From an uncultured Bacteroides sp. (GTDB taxonomy: Bacteria > Bacteroidota > Bacteroidia > Bacteroidales > Bacteroidaceae): a DNA stretch of 64,000 bases. Each line of letters starts with the position of its first letter. Within the stretch, counting starts at the first letter, position 1. Of the stretch, positions 42,830-52,670 are shown in pieces. A model generated the notes under the pieces. That model was not told where the DNA came from and did not search any database. It was given only the letters and a program-made list of their open reading frames with translations. The stretch covers positions 1-64,000 of the forward strand of contig NZ_CALDPF010000043.1 in NCBI RefSeq assembly GCF_937912035.1, written 5' to 3'. Made by a program: the position numbers and the translations under genes.

Positions 42830-43711
42830 TCAATATTTTCCTGTCAGACCAATAAATGCATCCTCAAGTGAGAGATTCTCCTCTGTAATCTCCTTTACTC
42901 CCATTACAGTAAGTTTTGACAGTACCTCTTCTTTATTCAGGAAAGAATAAACCTCCCATTTGTCGCCAAGCACAGACGGATTCCAGAAATCATTATCGGC
43001 AGATAATTTGAAGTCATTTCCCGGAGTGACAAATCTGTAGCGCTTAAAGTTGTCCATTATCTCCTTAACCGGTCGGTGGAGGAGCAGACGGCCATAATCC
43101 ATTATCATACAGTCGTCTATAAGCATTTCCATATCTTGAATGATATGTGAGGTCAGGAACACAGTCTTGTTTTCTGCCGAAGCATATTCCTTCAGATATT
43201 CCACAAAAAGACGACGATAACCCGGGTCCAATCCCATAGAAAAGTCATCCAGAATCAGCAAATCAGGGTCCTGCGCAAACAAAAGTCCCAAGGCTACCTG
43301 TGAGCGCTGTCCACACGACATAGTAGAGATTTTCTGCGTAGGAAGAACCTGCAGCTTTTTAAGAAGTTCATAATATGCTTCCTTCTTCCATTTTGGGAAA
43401 AATGCCGAATAAAACTTCTCTATCTGCTGAACATTGAAATATGTATGCTGTACGTGCCCTTCCAGCAACAGGCCTATCCTTGATTTCGTGGCAGGACTTA
43501 TGTTATTCATATCCTCACCAAACAGACGGCATACACCGGAGCGGGGTTTCAAGTATCCATTCAGAATGTTTATAATGGTTGTCTTCCCCGTTCCATTCTT
43601 TCCTAACAGACCTAACACCTTACCTTTTTCTACGTCAAAACTAAGGTCGGCATAAATCAGTCTGTCTCCATAATAATGCGTTATTTTATCGCATTCTATA
43701 ATCTTCTCCAT
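42830..43711 (-). CDS. ABC transporter ATP-binding protein
   Basis: 293 residues. Walker A GLLGKNGTGKTT, Q-loop region LLEGHVQHTYF, signature MSCGQRSQVALG (SCGQ in place of the usual SGGQ), Walker B LLILDDFSMGLDPG, where the residue after Walker B is Asp-Phe rather than the common Asp-Glu, and H-loop FLTSHII. The missing catalytic Glu is unusual and may slow ATP hydrolysis. Partner of the following permease. Confidence 0.92.
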   Translation of the reverse strand: MEKIIECDKITHYYGDRLIYADLSFDVEKGKVLGLLGKNGTGKTTIINILNGYLKPRSGVCRLFGEDMNNISPATKSRIGLLLEGHVQHTYFNVQQIEKFYSAFFPKWKKEAYYELLKKLQVLPTQKISTMSCGQRSQVALGLLFAQDPDLLILDDFSMGLDPGYRRLFVEYLKEYASAENKTVFLTSHIIQDMEMLIDDCMIMDYGRLLLHRPVKEIMDNFKRYRFVTPGNDFKLSADNDFWNPSVLGDKWEVYSFLNKEEVLSKLTVMGVKEITEENLSLEDAFIGLTGKY

Positions 43712-43729
43712 ATATATTATTTTTTAACA

Positions 43730-45343
43730 TTAGAATTTAACTCCAGCCGAAAGGCCGCATACAAAGTGTTTCTTACCTTTCATACTGGTATTCAAGGCTG
43801 TCAGAAACGAAAAATCTACACTTGAATACAGTGACAGCTTTTCCGAAATTCCTCTTTCATATCCCAAAGTGACACAAGATTTCACCTGACTTGCTATGTT
43901 ATAATCATATTCCTGAACAAGCAGATTATCAAGCGAGACAGGTACTTTCTGATTTTCTGAAACAATGGTGTATGTTCCGTCTTCGTTCATGTTTCCCCAT
44001 CCTGTTGAATATCCACCTTTTATCGATATTGTGTAAATACTTTTCTTCTTAAACCAGTTCTTTTTCGCAAACAAACCAGCATGAACTCTATTGATATCCT
44101 GCTTTCTGTAGAACGGATACTGCGAAGCTGTTACAAGGCGTGAATAATATCCAGCATCTATACCGGCCGACCACTCGGAACGCCGTATTCCTTTTCCTGA
44201 AAGAATTGAATATGTGATATCAGCCCCTTTCCACTTCTTCTCGCCTACTTTATTGCTACCATAATAGACGATTTGTGATACTCCGTTTGCATCAGTGCTT
44301 TCCTTATATGAGTTCTCATTATTCTCGAGCGATTTGCTGAACACATTCAGTTCTAACACATGAGATATACGAGACTTTTCTATTATAAGTTTCGACTTGT
44401 ACTCCAGCCCTGTAGAATTATGATTACTATAAGTAATTGAAGTAGAAGAACCTGTTCCGAACTGTCCATTATCCTTATAATAACCAAATTCATTAAACCA
44501 CTTCATACCGGTTGTTTCCCATAACAGTTGCAAAGCACCACCATTAGTTTGCGTAAACAGAGGAAGAGCATTAGAGGTATATCCACTCTCGCCAAATAAT
44601 TCAGTACGCCCATAAAAGCTACCGAAACTTATCAGCGAAGTATATTGCCTGTCCGTATTACCATAAATATTAAATGATACCCTCTGAATGTTTCTTCTAT
44701 AAACATAGGCAGAACCAAAAGTTACATTATCTGTGATTTTATACTTGACTCCTAAAGACAGGTTCAAATCCATCATGGAATTCTGATGTCTCAAATCCTT
44801 GAACTTAGCATAATTCTCAACGGCATATTCCAATGAAGCTCCCAATGAGATTCTGGAGTTCAGCGAATACCCAGCTTTTCCACTCAATGAATACCATTCT
44901 CTGCGCTTGGTTCCAGCATTGGATTTGTCCATCTCTACGATATCAAAAGGAGTATATTCAGGATTGATGAATACGGAACCTGACATATTGTTGCCTTTAT
45001 CCGTTCCATATGATATCGCGCCGGACAACATCAGACGTTCATTGAAACGATAATATGACTCAGTTATGATTTCAAAATCCCTGCTATAGTCAGACTGATA
45101 ATAATTCACCATATCACCTTTACGGATATGACCATTCATCTCCAGATAAGATAAGTTAGGGCTTTTCATATCAGTAAGGAAAGAAGCATTCTTGCTCTTC
45201 GATGCATGAAACCTTAGAACAGTCTCAGTATAATCTATATCGGCAACCGCAGGATTATCGTCTGCACAAATAGACATAGCAACGAGGAGTATTATCCCCG
45301 TTGTCATTGCCAATTTAATATTCCTGGTATTCACAAAATACAT
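43730..45343 (-). CDS. outer-membrane beta-barrel protein (DUF6850-like)
   Basis: 537 residues. Signal-type N-terminus (IKLAMTTGIILLVAMSICADD). The rest alternates aromatic/charged residues in strands (SYYRFNERLMLSGAISYG; SRISLGASLEYAVENYAK) and ends in a barrel-like strand (FVCGLSAGVKF). I recall the DUF6850 label for this neighbour of DUF4876 genes but cannot verify it. It lies 2 bp after the DUF4876 gene. Confidence 0.75.
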   Translation of the reverse strand: MYFVNTRNIKLAMTTGIILLVAMSICADDNPAVADIDYTETVLRFHASKSKNASFLTDMKSPNLSYLEMNGHIRKGDMVNYYQSDYSRDFEIITESYYRFNERLMLSGAISYGTDKGNNMSGSVFINPEYTPFDIVEMDKSNAGTKRREWYSLSGKAGYSLNSRISLGASLEYAVENYAKFKDLRHQNSMMDLNLSLGVKYKITDNVTFGSAYVYRRNIQRVSFNIYGNTDRQYTSLISFGSFYGRTELFGESGYTSNALPLFTQTNGGALQLLWETTGMKWFNEFGYYKDNGQFGTGSSTSITYSNHNSTGLEYKSKLIIEKSRISHVLELNVFSKSLENNENSYKESTDANGVSQIVYYGSNKVGEKKWKGADITYSILSGKGIRRSEWSAGIDAGYYSRLVTASQYPFYRKQDINRVHAGLFAKKNWFKKKSIYTISIKGGYSTGWGNMNEDGTYTIVSENQKVPVSLDNLLVQEYDYNIASQVKSCVTLGYERGISEKLSLYSSVDFSFLTALNTSMKGKKHFVCGLSAGVKF

Positions 45344-45345
45344 AA

Positions 45346-46650
45346 TCAGTTTCTTAATGAGGCTTTGCTTCTCTGGTGGAAATCGACAGAAGAATTGTTT
45401 GTGTCTTTATAAACGATTCTCGCACCATTCTTAATTGAAGCCTCAGCATCAATTCCACTTGGGTCGGTAGAACCTTCTACTCCTAGTGAATAATTATATA
45501 CAAGTTTACCTTCATTTTCCTTGATAGCCTCAGTAGCTTCCTTATCTACATTTCTGTAAAGAGTATAGCCCATCTTGGCAGTCATTTCCACATAACCTGC
45601 GTCAATTGTAGGCAGAAGTCTTTTCTGATTGTTCGACTGTCCTTTTGCAAACACTTCGATACCATCGACAACCCATTCCACAGGAACTTTTCTACGAACC
45701 TGATTAGAACCGTACATGTTCTCATTTTCAGGGTTGTCAACAAATTCCTTTAGAGTTGTTCCCTGAGGACGTACGATATAAAATGCCGGACTGGAATTGC
45801 TTAAAGGCCATGCCTTACCCAATCCGTAACTATAAACTTTCAGATAGTGTTCTGTAGGAATTAATTCAGAAGGAGTTGGATAGTAAGAAGTCAGATTATA
45901 ATCCTCTATATCATAACAGCAATAATACTCACTGTTAGCATAGTTTATTGACTGCGAATAGGTCTTTGTATTATCAATAGCTCCACAAATTGCTATAACA
46001 ATCTGTTTTCCAGGCTCCAGTTTTACGTTGTTTTCAAAATACCACAAACCATTTCCGGCAGGTATCCATCCTTGCGATGCATAAAACAACTCTCCATCAA
46101 CATAGTCATTATTTGTACTCTGCGAATTGTAAGGATTTACCATTGCAAGAGCAAAATCACTTATATCTAAAGTTGCAGACGAATTGTTATAAAGTATCAC
46201 ATACTGGTCTCTTGCAAAATACCCAGAGCCGTCGTCTTTTGGACATCCGCCTACGTATAGTTCTTTAATAACCACCGATCCGCCTTTTGACAATTCCAAA
46301 TTTATTACAGCTTCTACATTTTCTGCACTGGCATTCACGTTGCTGTTTACTCCATTAAACATACAAACCTCAGCATCTACAACTCTTTGTTCCGAAGCTG
46401 AAGCCTCATATATACCCTTAGGAACTTCTAACAGAACCGTACCTTCAGCACCAGTCTTTTCAGTAAACACAGCTCCGGTAGAAGTATTCTTCAACAATAC
46501 TTCCACACCTTTTGATGCGTTATACCCCTCGGGATATACAAGCTGAATCTTTACTTTACTTAACTCATATTGCGGATTATCTTTCTCCGTACATGAATAG
46601 ACTAATAAACTAAGCATCAAAATGCTTAAAGCTAAAAAAAGTTTTCTCAT
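45346..46650 (-). CDS. DUF4876-type lipoprotein
   Basis: 434 residues. Signal and lipobox (LSLLVYSC), then an Ig-like beta domain (KVKIQLVYPEGYNASKGVEVLLKNT) and a lamin-tail-like segment (SVVIKELYVGGCPKDDGSGYFARDQYVILYNNSSATLDISDFALAM). A probable surface-exposed partner of the TonB receptor whose gene lies 5 bp upstream. The ligand is unknown; an iron or other metal chelate is one option by analogy with receptor-lipoprotein pairs. Confidence 0.8.
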   Translation of the reverse strand: MRKLFLALSILMLSLLVYSCTEKDNPQYELSKVKIQLVYPEGYNASKGVEVLLKNTSTGAVFTEKTGAEGTVLLEVPKGIYEASASEQRVVDAEVCMFNGVNSNVNASAENVEAVINLELSKGGSVVIKELYVGGCPKDDGSGYFARDQYVILYNNSSATLDISDFALAMVNPYNSQSTNNDYVDGELFYASQGWIPAGNGLWYFENNVKLEPGKQIVIAICGAIDNTKTYSQSINYANSEYYCCYDIEDYNLTSYYPTPSELIPTEHYLKVYSYGLGKAWPLSNSSPAFYIVRPQGTTLKEFVDNPENENMYGSNQVRRKVPVEWVVDGIEVFAKGQSNNQKRLLPTIDAGYVEMTAKMGYTLYRNVDKEATEAIKENEGKLVYNYSLGVEGSTDPSGIDAEASIKNGARIVYKDTNNSSVDFHQRSKASLRN

Positions 46651-46655
46651 AACAA

Positions 46656-49586
46656 TTATAATTTTAGTTTAAACGATATTCCGTAATTAAAAGGAGTTAT
46701 AAGGTTTGAATCAAACAATGACGTTTCGTTTCCTGTCTGTTCGTTCTTTAACTTCTGCGTACTGTAGAAGAAGTTATTTGCAAAAAATGAAACAGTAAGA
46801 TACTTACCTATTTCTTTTGACACATTGAGATTGGCTGAGAAATAAGGTGAATAACTCTGTTTCTTGAATATATATCCGTAACTGCTCTTTACAGCAAGTT
46901 TAGTCAACTCATTATATAAGTCCTTATCATTATCGTATGCCCACAACAGTTTTTCCATAAATGGAACTTTGATATCCATATCATCGCGCGATACATAATA
47001 CAATGGATAAGTCACTACATAATTATCTCCATCATAAATATTTTTATCCGTAGCAGACGGCAAATAATCACCTCTGTCATCGATTACATAACTTCTTGTA
47101 CCTCCACTGTACTCACTCAGATTCTGACGTATATTCATTAATGTACCTTCGAAACGCAATGAAAAAATCATTCTCAATTTAGGTATGTGTGTGATAAAAG
47201 TCAGATTTGTGTTTAAGCGTTTACTCTCGAAGCCATTATAATTACCGGTTCCGCCAACATAATATCCTATATATTTGTATGGCTGCCCGTCTGAACTTGT
47301 TAGGTTAACCCTGGATGGCACAATAACTTCATCAACTCCTCTATATCTGTAATACTTTCCGTCTATCCGTACAGAAGTGTTTATTGATTTAATTTTATCA
47401 AAATCCAATACCCACTCCAGTCCCATTCTTGATGACGAAGAGCCATTTATACTCATACTTGCCGACTGAAAATCATTTACAACTTTATAGTGCAGTTCTT
47501 GTGAAGGAAAGGTTCCAGTTTTGTCGGATACAGTAACGACACCAGTATTACGGTCAATACTGTAAATCCTGTCTGAAGAAGGAATCAAACAAGACTCCAA
47601 AGCACTCTGGTCCGTAAGTTTATAATCAAAAGGTGAATAAAACTTAGTACTGGAATATGAACTCATCATACTGTTATAATAAAAGGACAATGACATCTTT
47701 ACCCATTTTAACTTAACATCTGCACCAAACTCACGCATTATGCTATATTGCCACTTCAGTGATGAATTATATATAGGGGTGACCGGATGAGTGTGGTAAG
47801 CATAATATGTAGTTCCGTCAGCCATTGTTCCTGGAGCAAAAGCCAACCTATCCACATACGTTTCTCTGGGATAAAGAATCTCAAATGAAGGAAGCTTTAC
47901 GGCTTTACCCCATCCCATTCTGACTGTTGCCCCTCTAAAGAATCCGGTATCAGCATTGCCAAACGAATATTTCGCACTGATTCTTGGAGAGAGACTCGAA
48001 ACTGTTCCATAATCAGAACCAGATATTATAGTCATATCATTTCTCAATCCTGCCTTCAGATTCAGACTGGAATTTCTGAATGATACATTCAAATCCTCTT
48101 CTATATATGAGGCCCAGTTATTTATATACGGCAGATTATCGTATCTGTATTCTCTCCAGGTTGGTGCAACGGACATATCTGTATAATACTCTCCTCTTCC
48201 CAGATTACCGTCTGACTTAATATCCGAGCCCAACAGTAAATTACTTGTTATATTTCCAATCTTATGTGTCCACCTTGCTTTCACATAAGCTGAATAATTT
48301 ATCGGACGGTTATCATTATATGTAGTGACATACCAGTATCCCGTAGGCAACAGAATTATTGGTGACGAAGGATTGTCTTCATATTTAGAAGCTACGAAAT
48401 ACCCTTCTTCTGTGGTATGCAAAGCAGGCATAGCGGATGATGCAGATTTGTTTGTCTTCACTTCCGTCATTTTATCAGAATATGAGAAAGTCATCCCCCA
48501 CCTCAGATTTGAAAGCCAATTGGAGTTTATCATATAATTGAAAGCGACACTGCTCCACAAGGCATTGTCTTTTTTCTTGGTATAAGTTTCCTTGAAAGCA
48601 TCCGGGTCTGATTCAGAATTCAATCCTCCCACATTACCATTCAGACTGAAATCCATAGAAAGATTTCTCCCTGACGAATAATTTACTGCATTGGAATACT
48701 TGAGACCAAAAGCATTTCTCATATAAGAAGTATATGGAGATGCAATATCAGAGACAGAACGTACACGCTCATATGACAGATTGACTATCCCTCTTTTTCC
48801 TCCCAAATCAACACCCTTACTGAGTGAATATGACTGAGTATTGGGACGTACTGATATGTCTGCAAAAAGAGGACTTTTACCTTTTCGAGTTATTATTCTG
48901 ACAACACCGTTTGTCAGGTCACCATATTCCACAGAAGGAACACCTGTAATAACGTCTATTCTTTCTACGTTATTATTACCAACATTCCTTAAATCTGTTC
49001 CACCCGTAGATTGAGCAGTAGCATTACCGGAAAGTCTTACTCCATCCAACTCAACTACAGTTCCAAAATCAGGATTACCCATCTCCGTAGTTTCACCTCT
49101 CAAGGTTACGACCTGTTCTGAAGATGTCAATGCTTTATATTTGTTTGTCTGTTCACCGGGCAACAGGCTTAAGGCATCCGTTACACTTACACTCTGCAAA
49201 TGGTCCAATGCAGTCCTGTTCAGCGTATATGTCGTGGCAGCATAAGCTTTCCTCTCTGCTGTAACGGTCACCTCGTCCAAAGCCAAAGATGTTTCAGAAA
49301 GATAAAACACCACATCAGTATTCTTCATGAAATATATTTTCTCCTTTTTCTCTGTATATCCCAAACATCTAATGATAAATTCATAATTACCTTCAGAAAG
49401 ATTATTTATCAGAAATGCTCCATTTAAATCTGTCACTGCACCAATACCAGTACCCTCAACCCATACAGTAGCAAACTCTATTGGCTTTTTAGATTTTATA
49501 TCAAGTATCTTGCCTGATATGTTAAATGAAAATCCAGCTATTGGAGTGATTAAAAATATTAATATTAACAACAAATTAGATCTCAT
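46656..49586 (-). CDS. TonB-dependent outer-membrane receptor
   Basis: 976 residues. Signal peptide (MRSNLLLILIFLITPIAG), CarboxypepD_reg domain (ISGKILDIKSKKPIEFATVWVEG), plug (LDEVTVTAERKAYAATTYTLNRTALDHLQSVSVTDALSLLPG; RIDVITGVPSVEYGDLTNGVVRI) and a long barrel ending GISFKLKL. It is first in an operon with DUF4876, a barrel protein, an ABC transporter, DUF4857, an OB-fold lipoprotein and PepSY. There is no SusD gene, so a non-glycan substrate such as a metal chelate is likely. Confidence 0.92.
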   Translation of the reverse strand: MRSNLLLILIFLITPIAGFSFNISGKILDIKSKKPIEFATVWVEGTGIGAVTDLNGAFLINNLSEGNYEFIIRCLGYTEKKEKIYFMKNTDVVFYLSETSLALDEVTVTAERKAYAATTYTLNRTALDHLQSVSVTDALSLLPGEQTNKYKALTSSEQVVTLRGETTEMGNPDFGTVVELDGVRLSGNATAQSTGGTDLRNVGNNNVERIDVITGVPSVEYGDLTNGVVRIITRKGKSPLFADISVRPNTQSYSLSKGVDLGGKRGIVNLSYERVRSVSDIASPYTSYMRNAFGLKYSNAVNYSSGRNLSMDFSLNGNVGGLNSESDPDAFKETYTKKKDNALWSSVAFNYMINSNWLSNLRWGMTFSYSDKMTEVKTNKSASSAMPALHTTEEGYFVASKYEDNPSSPIILLPTGYWYVTTYNDNRPINYSAYVKARWTHKIGNITSNLLLGSDIKSDGNLGRGEYYTDMSVAPTWREYRYDNLPYINNWASYIEEDLNVSFRNSSLNLKAGLRNDMTIISGSDYGTVSSLSPRISAKYSFGNADTGFFRGATVRMGWGKAVKLPSFEILYPRETYVDRLAFAPGTMADGTTYYAYHTHPVTPIYNSSLKWQYSIMREFGADVKLKWVKMSLSFYYNSMMSSYSSTKFYSPFDYKLTDQSALESCLIPSSDRIYSIDRNTGVVTVSDKTGTFPSQELHYKVVNDFQSASMSINGSSSSRMGLEWVLDFDKIKSINTSVRIDGKYYRYRGVDEVIVPSRVNLTSSDGQPYKYIGYYVGGTGNYNGFESKRLNTNLTFITHIPKLRMIFSLRFEGTLMNIRQNLSEYSGGTRSYVIDDRGDYLPSATDKNIYDGDNYVVTYPLYYVSRDDMDIKVPFMEKLLWAYDNDKDLYNELTKLAVKSSYGYIFKKQSYSPYFSANLNVSKEIGKYLTVSFFANNFFYSTQKLKNEQTGNETSLFDSNLITPFNYGISFKLKL

Positions 49587-49609
49587 AAAACGCCTTAAAT
49601 TCTCAATCG

Positions 49610-49658
49610 CAAAATTATTACGATATCAAAAAGATGGCAATACCTAAAAATTGGTATT
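49610..49658 (-). promoter_or_regulatory. promoter and palindromic operator of the TonB-ABC operon
   Basis: Minus strand TTG (49640-49638), 20 nt, TAATTTTG (49617-49610). AATACC (49639-49644) and GGTATT (49653-49658) are inverted around TAAAAATT and cover the -33 element. A lone GGTATT half-site recurs at 49696-49701. Confidence 0.6.
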
Positions 49659-49748
49659 AAAACATACAAAAGATACTAGATTATAATCATTAGTAGGTAT
49701 TTCAACATTGCATTTGTATTAAATCCACCATGTACCATTAACAAGTAT

Positions 49749-49779
49749 TTGACAATAACCCTAAATATCGTATTTTTGC
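49749..49779 (+). promoter_or_regulatory. promoter of the His-rich protein-TonB receptor operon
   Basis: TTTG (49749-49752), 19 nt, TATTTTTG (49772-49779), 35 bp upstream of the ATG. Confidence 0.68.
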
Positions 49780-49814
49780 AAACAAATAGGGATTAGTAGG
49801 CACATAGGCTTCAC

Positions 49815-50159
49815 ATGCTTAAGGAAAAAAGACATTTAAAATTCATGCGCTTTTTCCTTCCGATATTATTTATATTCTATTTCGGGGGAATAACACTGTT
49901 TACACATACTCATGTAGTAAATGGGGTTATAATCGTACACTCCCATCCATACAACAGCGAACATACCCATACGGCACAACAGGCCGAAACAATCTTTTTC
50001 CTATCTTCATTCTACACTTATGGCGATATACCTCAGCCGTTAAGTCCCGTATTGTGGCTTTTACTGATTGGCATTCTTATAACACCTGCTGTCTGCAACA
50101 AGCCTTACAGTGCTACATACGGAGTTATCTCTCTGCGTGCCCCTCCGGCATTAGACTGA
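49815..50159 (+). CDS. small His-rich membrane protein, probable metal binder
   Basis: 114 residues. Basic N-terminus, a hydrophobic helix (about 13-29), then three HxH motifs in a short loop: H31-T-H33, H42-S-H44 and H50-T-H52. A second helix (about 78-93) and a short tail follow. The layout suggests a periplasm-facing metal-binding loop between two membrane segments, which is inference. It lies 87 bp before a TonB receptor gene and divergent from the TonB-ABC operon. I do not recognize a named family with certainty. Confidence 0.72.
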   Translation: MLKEKRHLKFMRFFLPILFIFYFGGITLFTHTHVVNGVIIVHSHPYNSEHTHTAQQAETIFFLSSFYTYGDIPQPLSPVLWLLLIGILITPAVCNKPYSATYGVISLRAPPALD

Positions 50160-50246
50160 TATAATAAATTCTTTATTTTATATCGTATGTCTTCCAAATG
50201 AAGATATACTCATATATCATGTCTAAAAATTTAAACGCAAAATCAA

Positions 50247-52553
50247 ATGAAAACAATATATACCATTATACTTGGAACAATACTTACATTGCTCCCCTAC
50301 CAGTTATATGCATACGAGTTAAATGAATCGGATGCTAACATGATAGGCCACGTGACAGACAAACACTCCCATGAACATCTGGCTTTTATTACAATAAGCC
50401 TGAAAGGTACTACTATCGGTACAACCACCGATGAGACCGGTCACTACTTTCTGAAAAACCTTCCTGAAGGAACATTCACAGTAGAAGTTTCATCTGTCGG
50501 ATATAAGACGATTCGCAAGGAAATAAATTTCAAGAAGGGAAAAACAATAGAAATGAATTTCGAGATAGAAGAGGACCTTATTTCGCTTGAAGGTGTAGTG
50601 GTTTCTGCAAACAGAAACGAAACCACACGCCGTATGGCTCCTACATTGGTAAATGTAGTTTCTATGAAGACATTCGAGAATACAAACTCTTCATGCCTGG
50701 CTCAGGGATTGAATTTTCAACCTGGTATAAGAGTGGAAAACAACTGCCAAAACTGCGGTTTTCAGCAAGTCAGAATAAATGGTCTGGATGGTCCATACAC
50801 TCAAATTCTTATAGACTCACGCCCAATATTCAGTGCCCTCTCGGGAGTTTACGGTCTTGAACAGATTCCTGCAAATATGATAGACCGGGTGGAAGTAATG
50901 CGTGGTGGAGGTTCTGCCTTGTTTGGCTCATCTGCCATAGCTGGTACTATAAATATTATTACAAAAGAACCGATAAGAAACTCTGCACAAATATCACACA
51001 CTCTTACTGGTATTGGTGATGGTAACGTATTCGAAAATAATACAACAATGAATGCTTCACTGGTCACAGAAGATCAGAAAATGGGAATCGCTGTTTTCGG
51101 ACAAAATAGAGAAAGGAACGGTTATGATAACGATGCCGACGGTTTCACCGAACTTCCTAAACTCAAGAACCAGACTGTAGGTATGCGTTCGTATATAAAG
51201 ACAAGTACTTACTCCAAACTTACAATGGAATATCATCATCTGCAGGAATTCAGACGCGGAGGTGATATGCTTGACCGGCCTGCTCACGAAGCAAACATAG
51301 CCGAACAGCTCACTCACAGCATAAACACCGGAGGATTGAAGTTTGACTATTTCTCACCAAACGAGAAACATCGCGTGAGCATCTACACATCAGCACAACA
51401 TATTAACCGCGACAGTTACTATGGTGGCGGACAAAGCAGTGAAACTGCACTAAAGGCATACGGAGGGACAACTGACATTACATGGATAGCAGGTACACAA
51501 TACAATTATCATTGGGACAAATGTCTGTTCATGCCTGCCGACCTTACAGCCGGTGCTGAATATAATTACGACAATCTGAAGGATAACCAGTGGGGATACA
51601 ACAGATACGTTGCACAGAAAGTAAGAATTATGAGTGCCTTTGCACAGAACGAATGGAAAAACGAGATGTGGAGTTTCCTTATCGGTGGTCGTCTGGACAA
51701 ACACAGCATGCTGAGCAAACCGATATTCAGTCCGAGAGCAAACCTTCGTTTCAACCCTACTGAAAATATCAATCTGCGTGCAAGCTATTCATTCGGTTTC
51801 CGTGCTCCACAGGCATTCGATGAAGACCTGCATATAGAGAATGTAGGAGGTACGGTTTCGATGATTCGTCTGGCAGAAGATTTAAAAGAAGAAAAATCAC
51901 AAAGCACAAGCATCTCTGCAGATATGTATCACAACTGGGGAGACTGGCAGGGAAATCTTCTGGTAGAAGGATTCTATACTAACATTTCAGATGTATTTGC
52001 ACTGACAGAAATAGGTAACGAGAACGGCATCCTCATCATGGAACGCGGAAACGAAAAAGGTTCTGTAGTTTATGGAGGAACACTTGAAGGTAAACTTGCA
52101 TGGCGTAATATCTGGCAGTTGCAGGCCGGATTAACGCTACAGAAAGCTGAATATAAGGAAGCAAGAGCTTGGAGCGAAGATGTAGCAGAAGAAAAAAGAA
52201 TGTTCCGTACACCAAACACATACGGATATTTTACAATGACATACGCTCCGGTGAAACATTTTAATGTAGCGTTATCAGGTACTTATACAGGAAGTATGCT
52301 AGTGGAACACCACAAAGGATATATCGAAAAAAACAGAACAGAAAAGACAAGAAGCTTTATGGATATAGGATTAAAAGCCTCTTACGACTTCAGCCTGTAT
52401 AAGAGTACAACTCTTCAGTTAAATGCAGGAGTACAGAATATATTCAATGCCTATCAGAAAGACTTCGACAAAGGTGCAAACAGAGACTCCGGGTATATCT
52501 ATGGCCCTGGAACGCCACGTTCTATATTTGCAGGCATAAAGATAAGCTACTGA
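50247..52553 (+). CDS. TonB-dependent receptor, probable metal/heme type
   Basis: 768 residues. Signal peptide, a His-rich start (HVTDKHSHEHLAF) in the CarboxypepD_reg domain, TonB/plug region (SLEGVVVSANRNETTRRMAP), and NNCQNCGFQQVRINGLDGPYT, where a CxxC lies in the plug, then LIDSRPIFSALSGVYGLEQIP and VEVMRGGGSALFGSSAIAG. The barrel ends in GTPRSIFAGIKISY. No SusD partner. The CxxC and His cluster, plus the HxH protein upstream, favour a metal such as copper, zinc or iron, or heme. Confidence 0.9.
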   Translation: MKTIYTIILGTILTLLPYQLYAYELNESDANMIGHVTDKHSHEHLAFITISLKGTTIGTTTDETGHYFLKNLPEGTFTVEVSSVGYKTIRKEINFKKGKTIEMNFEIEEDLISLEGVVVSANRNETTRRMAPTLVNVVSMKTFENTNSSCLAQGLNFQPGIRVENNCQNCGFQQVRINGLDGPYTQILIDSRPIFSALSGVYGLEQIPANMIDRVEVMRGGGSALFGSSAIAGTINIITKEPIRNSAQISHTLTGIGDGNVFENNTTMNASLVTEDQKMGIAVFGQNRERNGYDNDADGFTELPKLKNQTVGMRSYIKTSTYSKLTMEYHHLQEFRRGGDMLDRPAHEANIAEQLTHSINTGGLKFDYFSPNEKHRVSIYTSAQHINRDSYYGGGQSSETALKAYGGTTDITWIAGTQYNYHWDKCLFMPADLTAGAEYNYDNLKDNQWGYNRYVAQKVRIMSAFAQNEWKNEMWSFLIGGRLDKHSMLSKPIFSPRANLRFNPTENINLRASYSFGFRAPQAFDEDLHIENVGGTVSMIRLAEDLKEEKSQSTSISADMYHNWGDWQGNLLVEGFYTNISDVFALTEIGNENGILIMERGNEKGSVVYGGTLEGKLAWRNIWQLQAGLTLQKAEYKEARAWSEDVAEEKRMFRTPNTYGYFTMTYAPVKHFNVALSGTYTGSMLVEHHKGYIEKNRTEKTRSFMDIGLKASYDFSLYKSTTLQLNAGVQNIFNAYQKDFDKGANRDSGYIYGPGTPRSIFAGIKISY

Positions 52554-52588
52554 TTTGTAGGTCACATCTAAAAAACAAGCTAACATAA

Positions 52589-52654
52589 AAATCAAAGCCG
52601 GATTCAATAATGTATTCCCGTTTAAAAATACAATATTGAATCCGGCTTTGATTT
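52589..52654. terminator. bidirectional terminator
   Basis: Perfect 21-bp arms (52589-52609 and 52634-52654; core AAAGCCGGATTCAATA) between the converging TonB receptor and MscS genes. Confidence 0.92.
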
Positions 52655-52670
52655 ATGATTCATTTAATAC

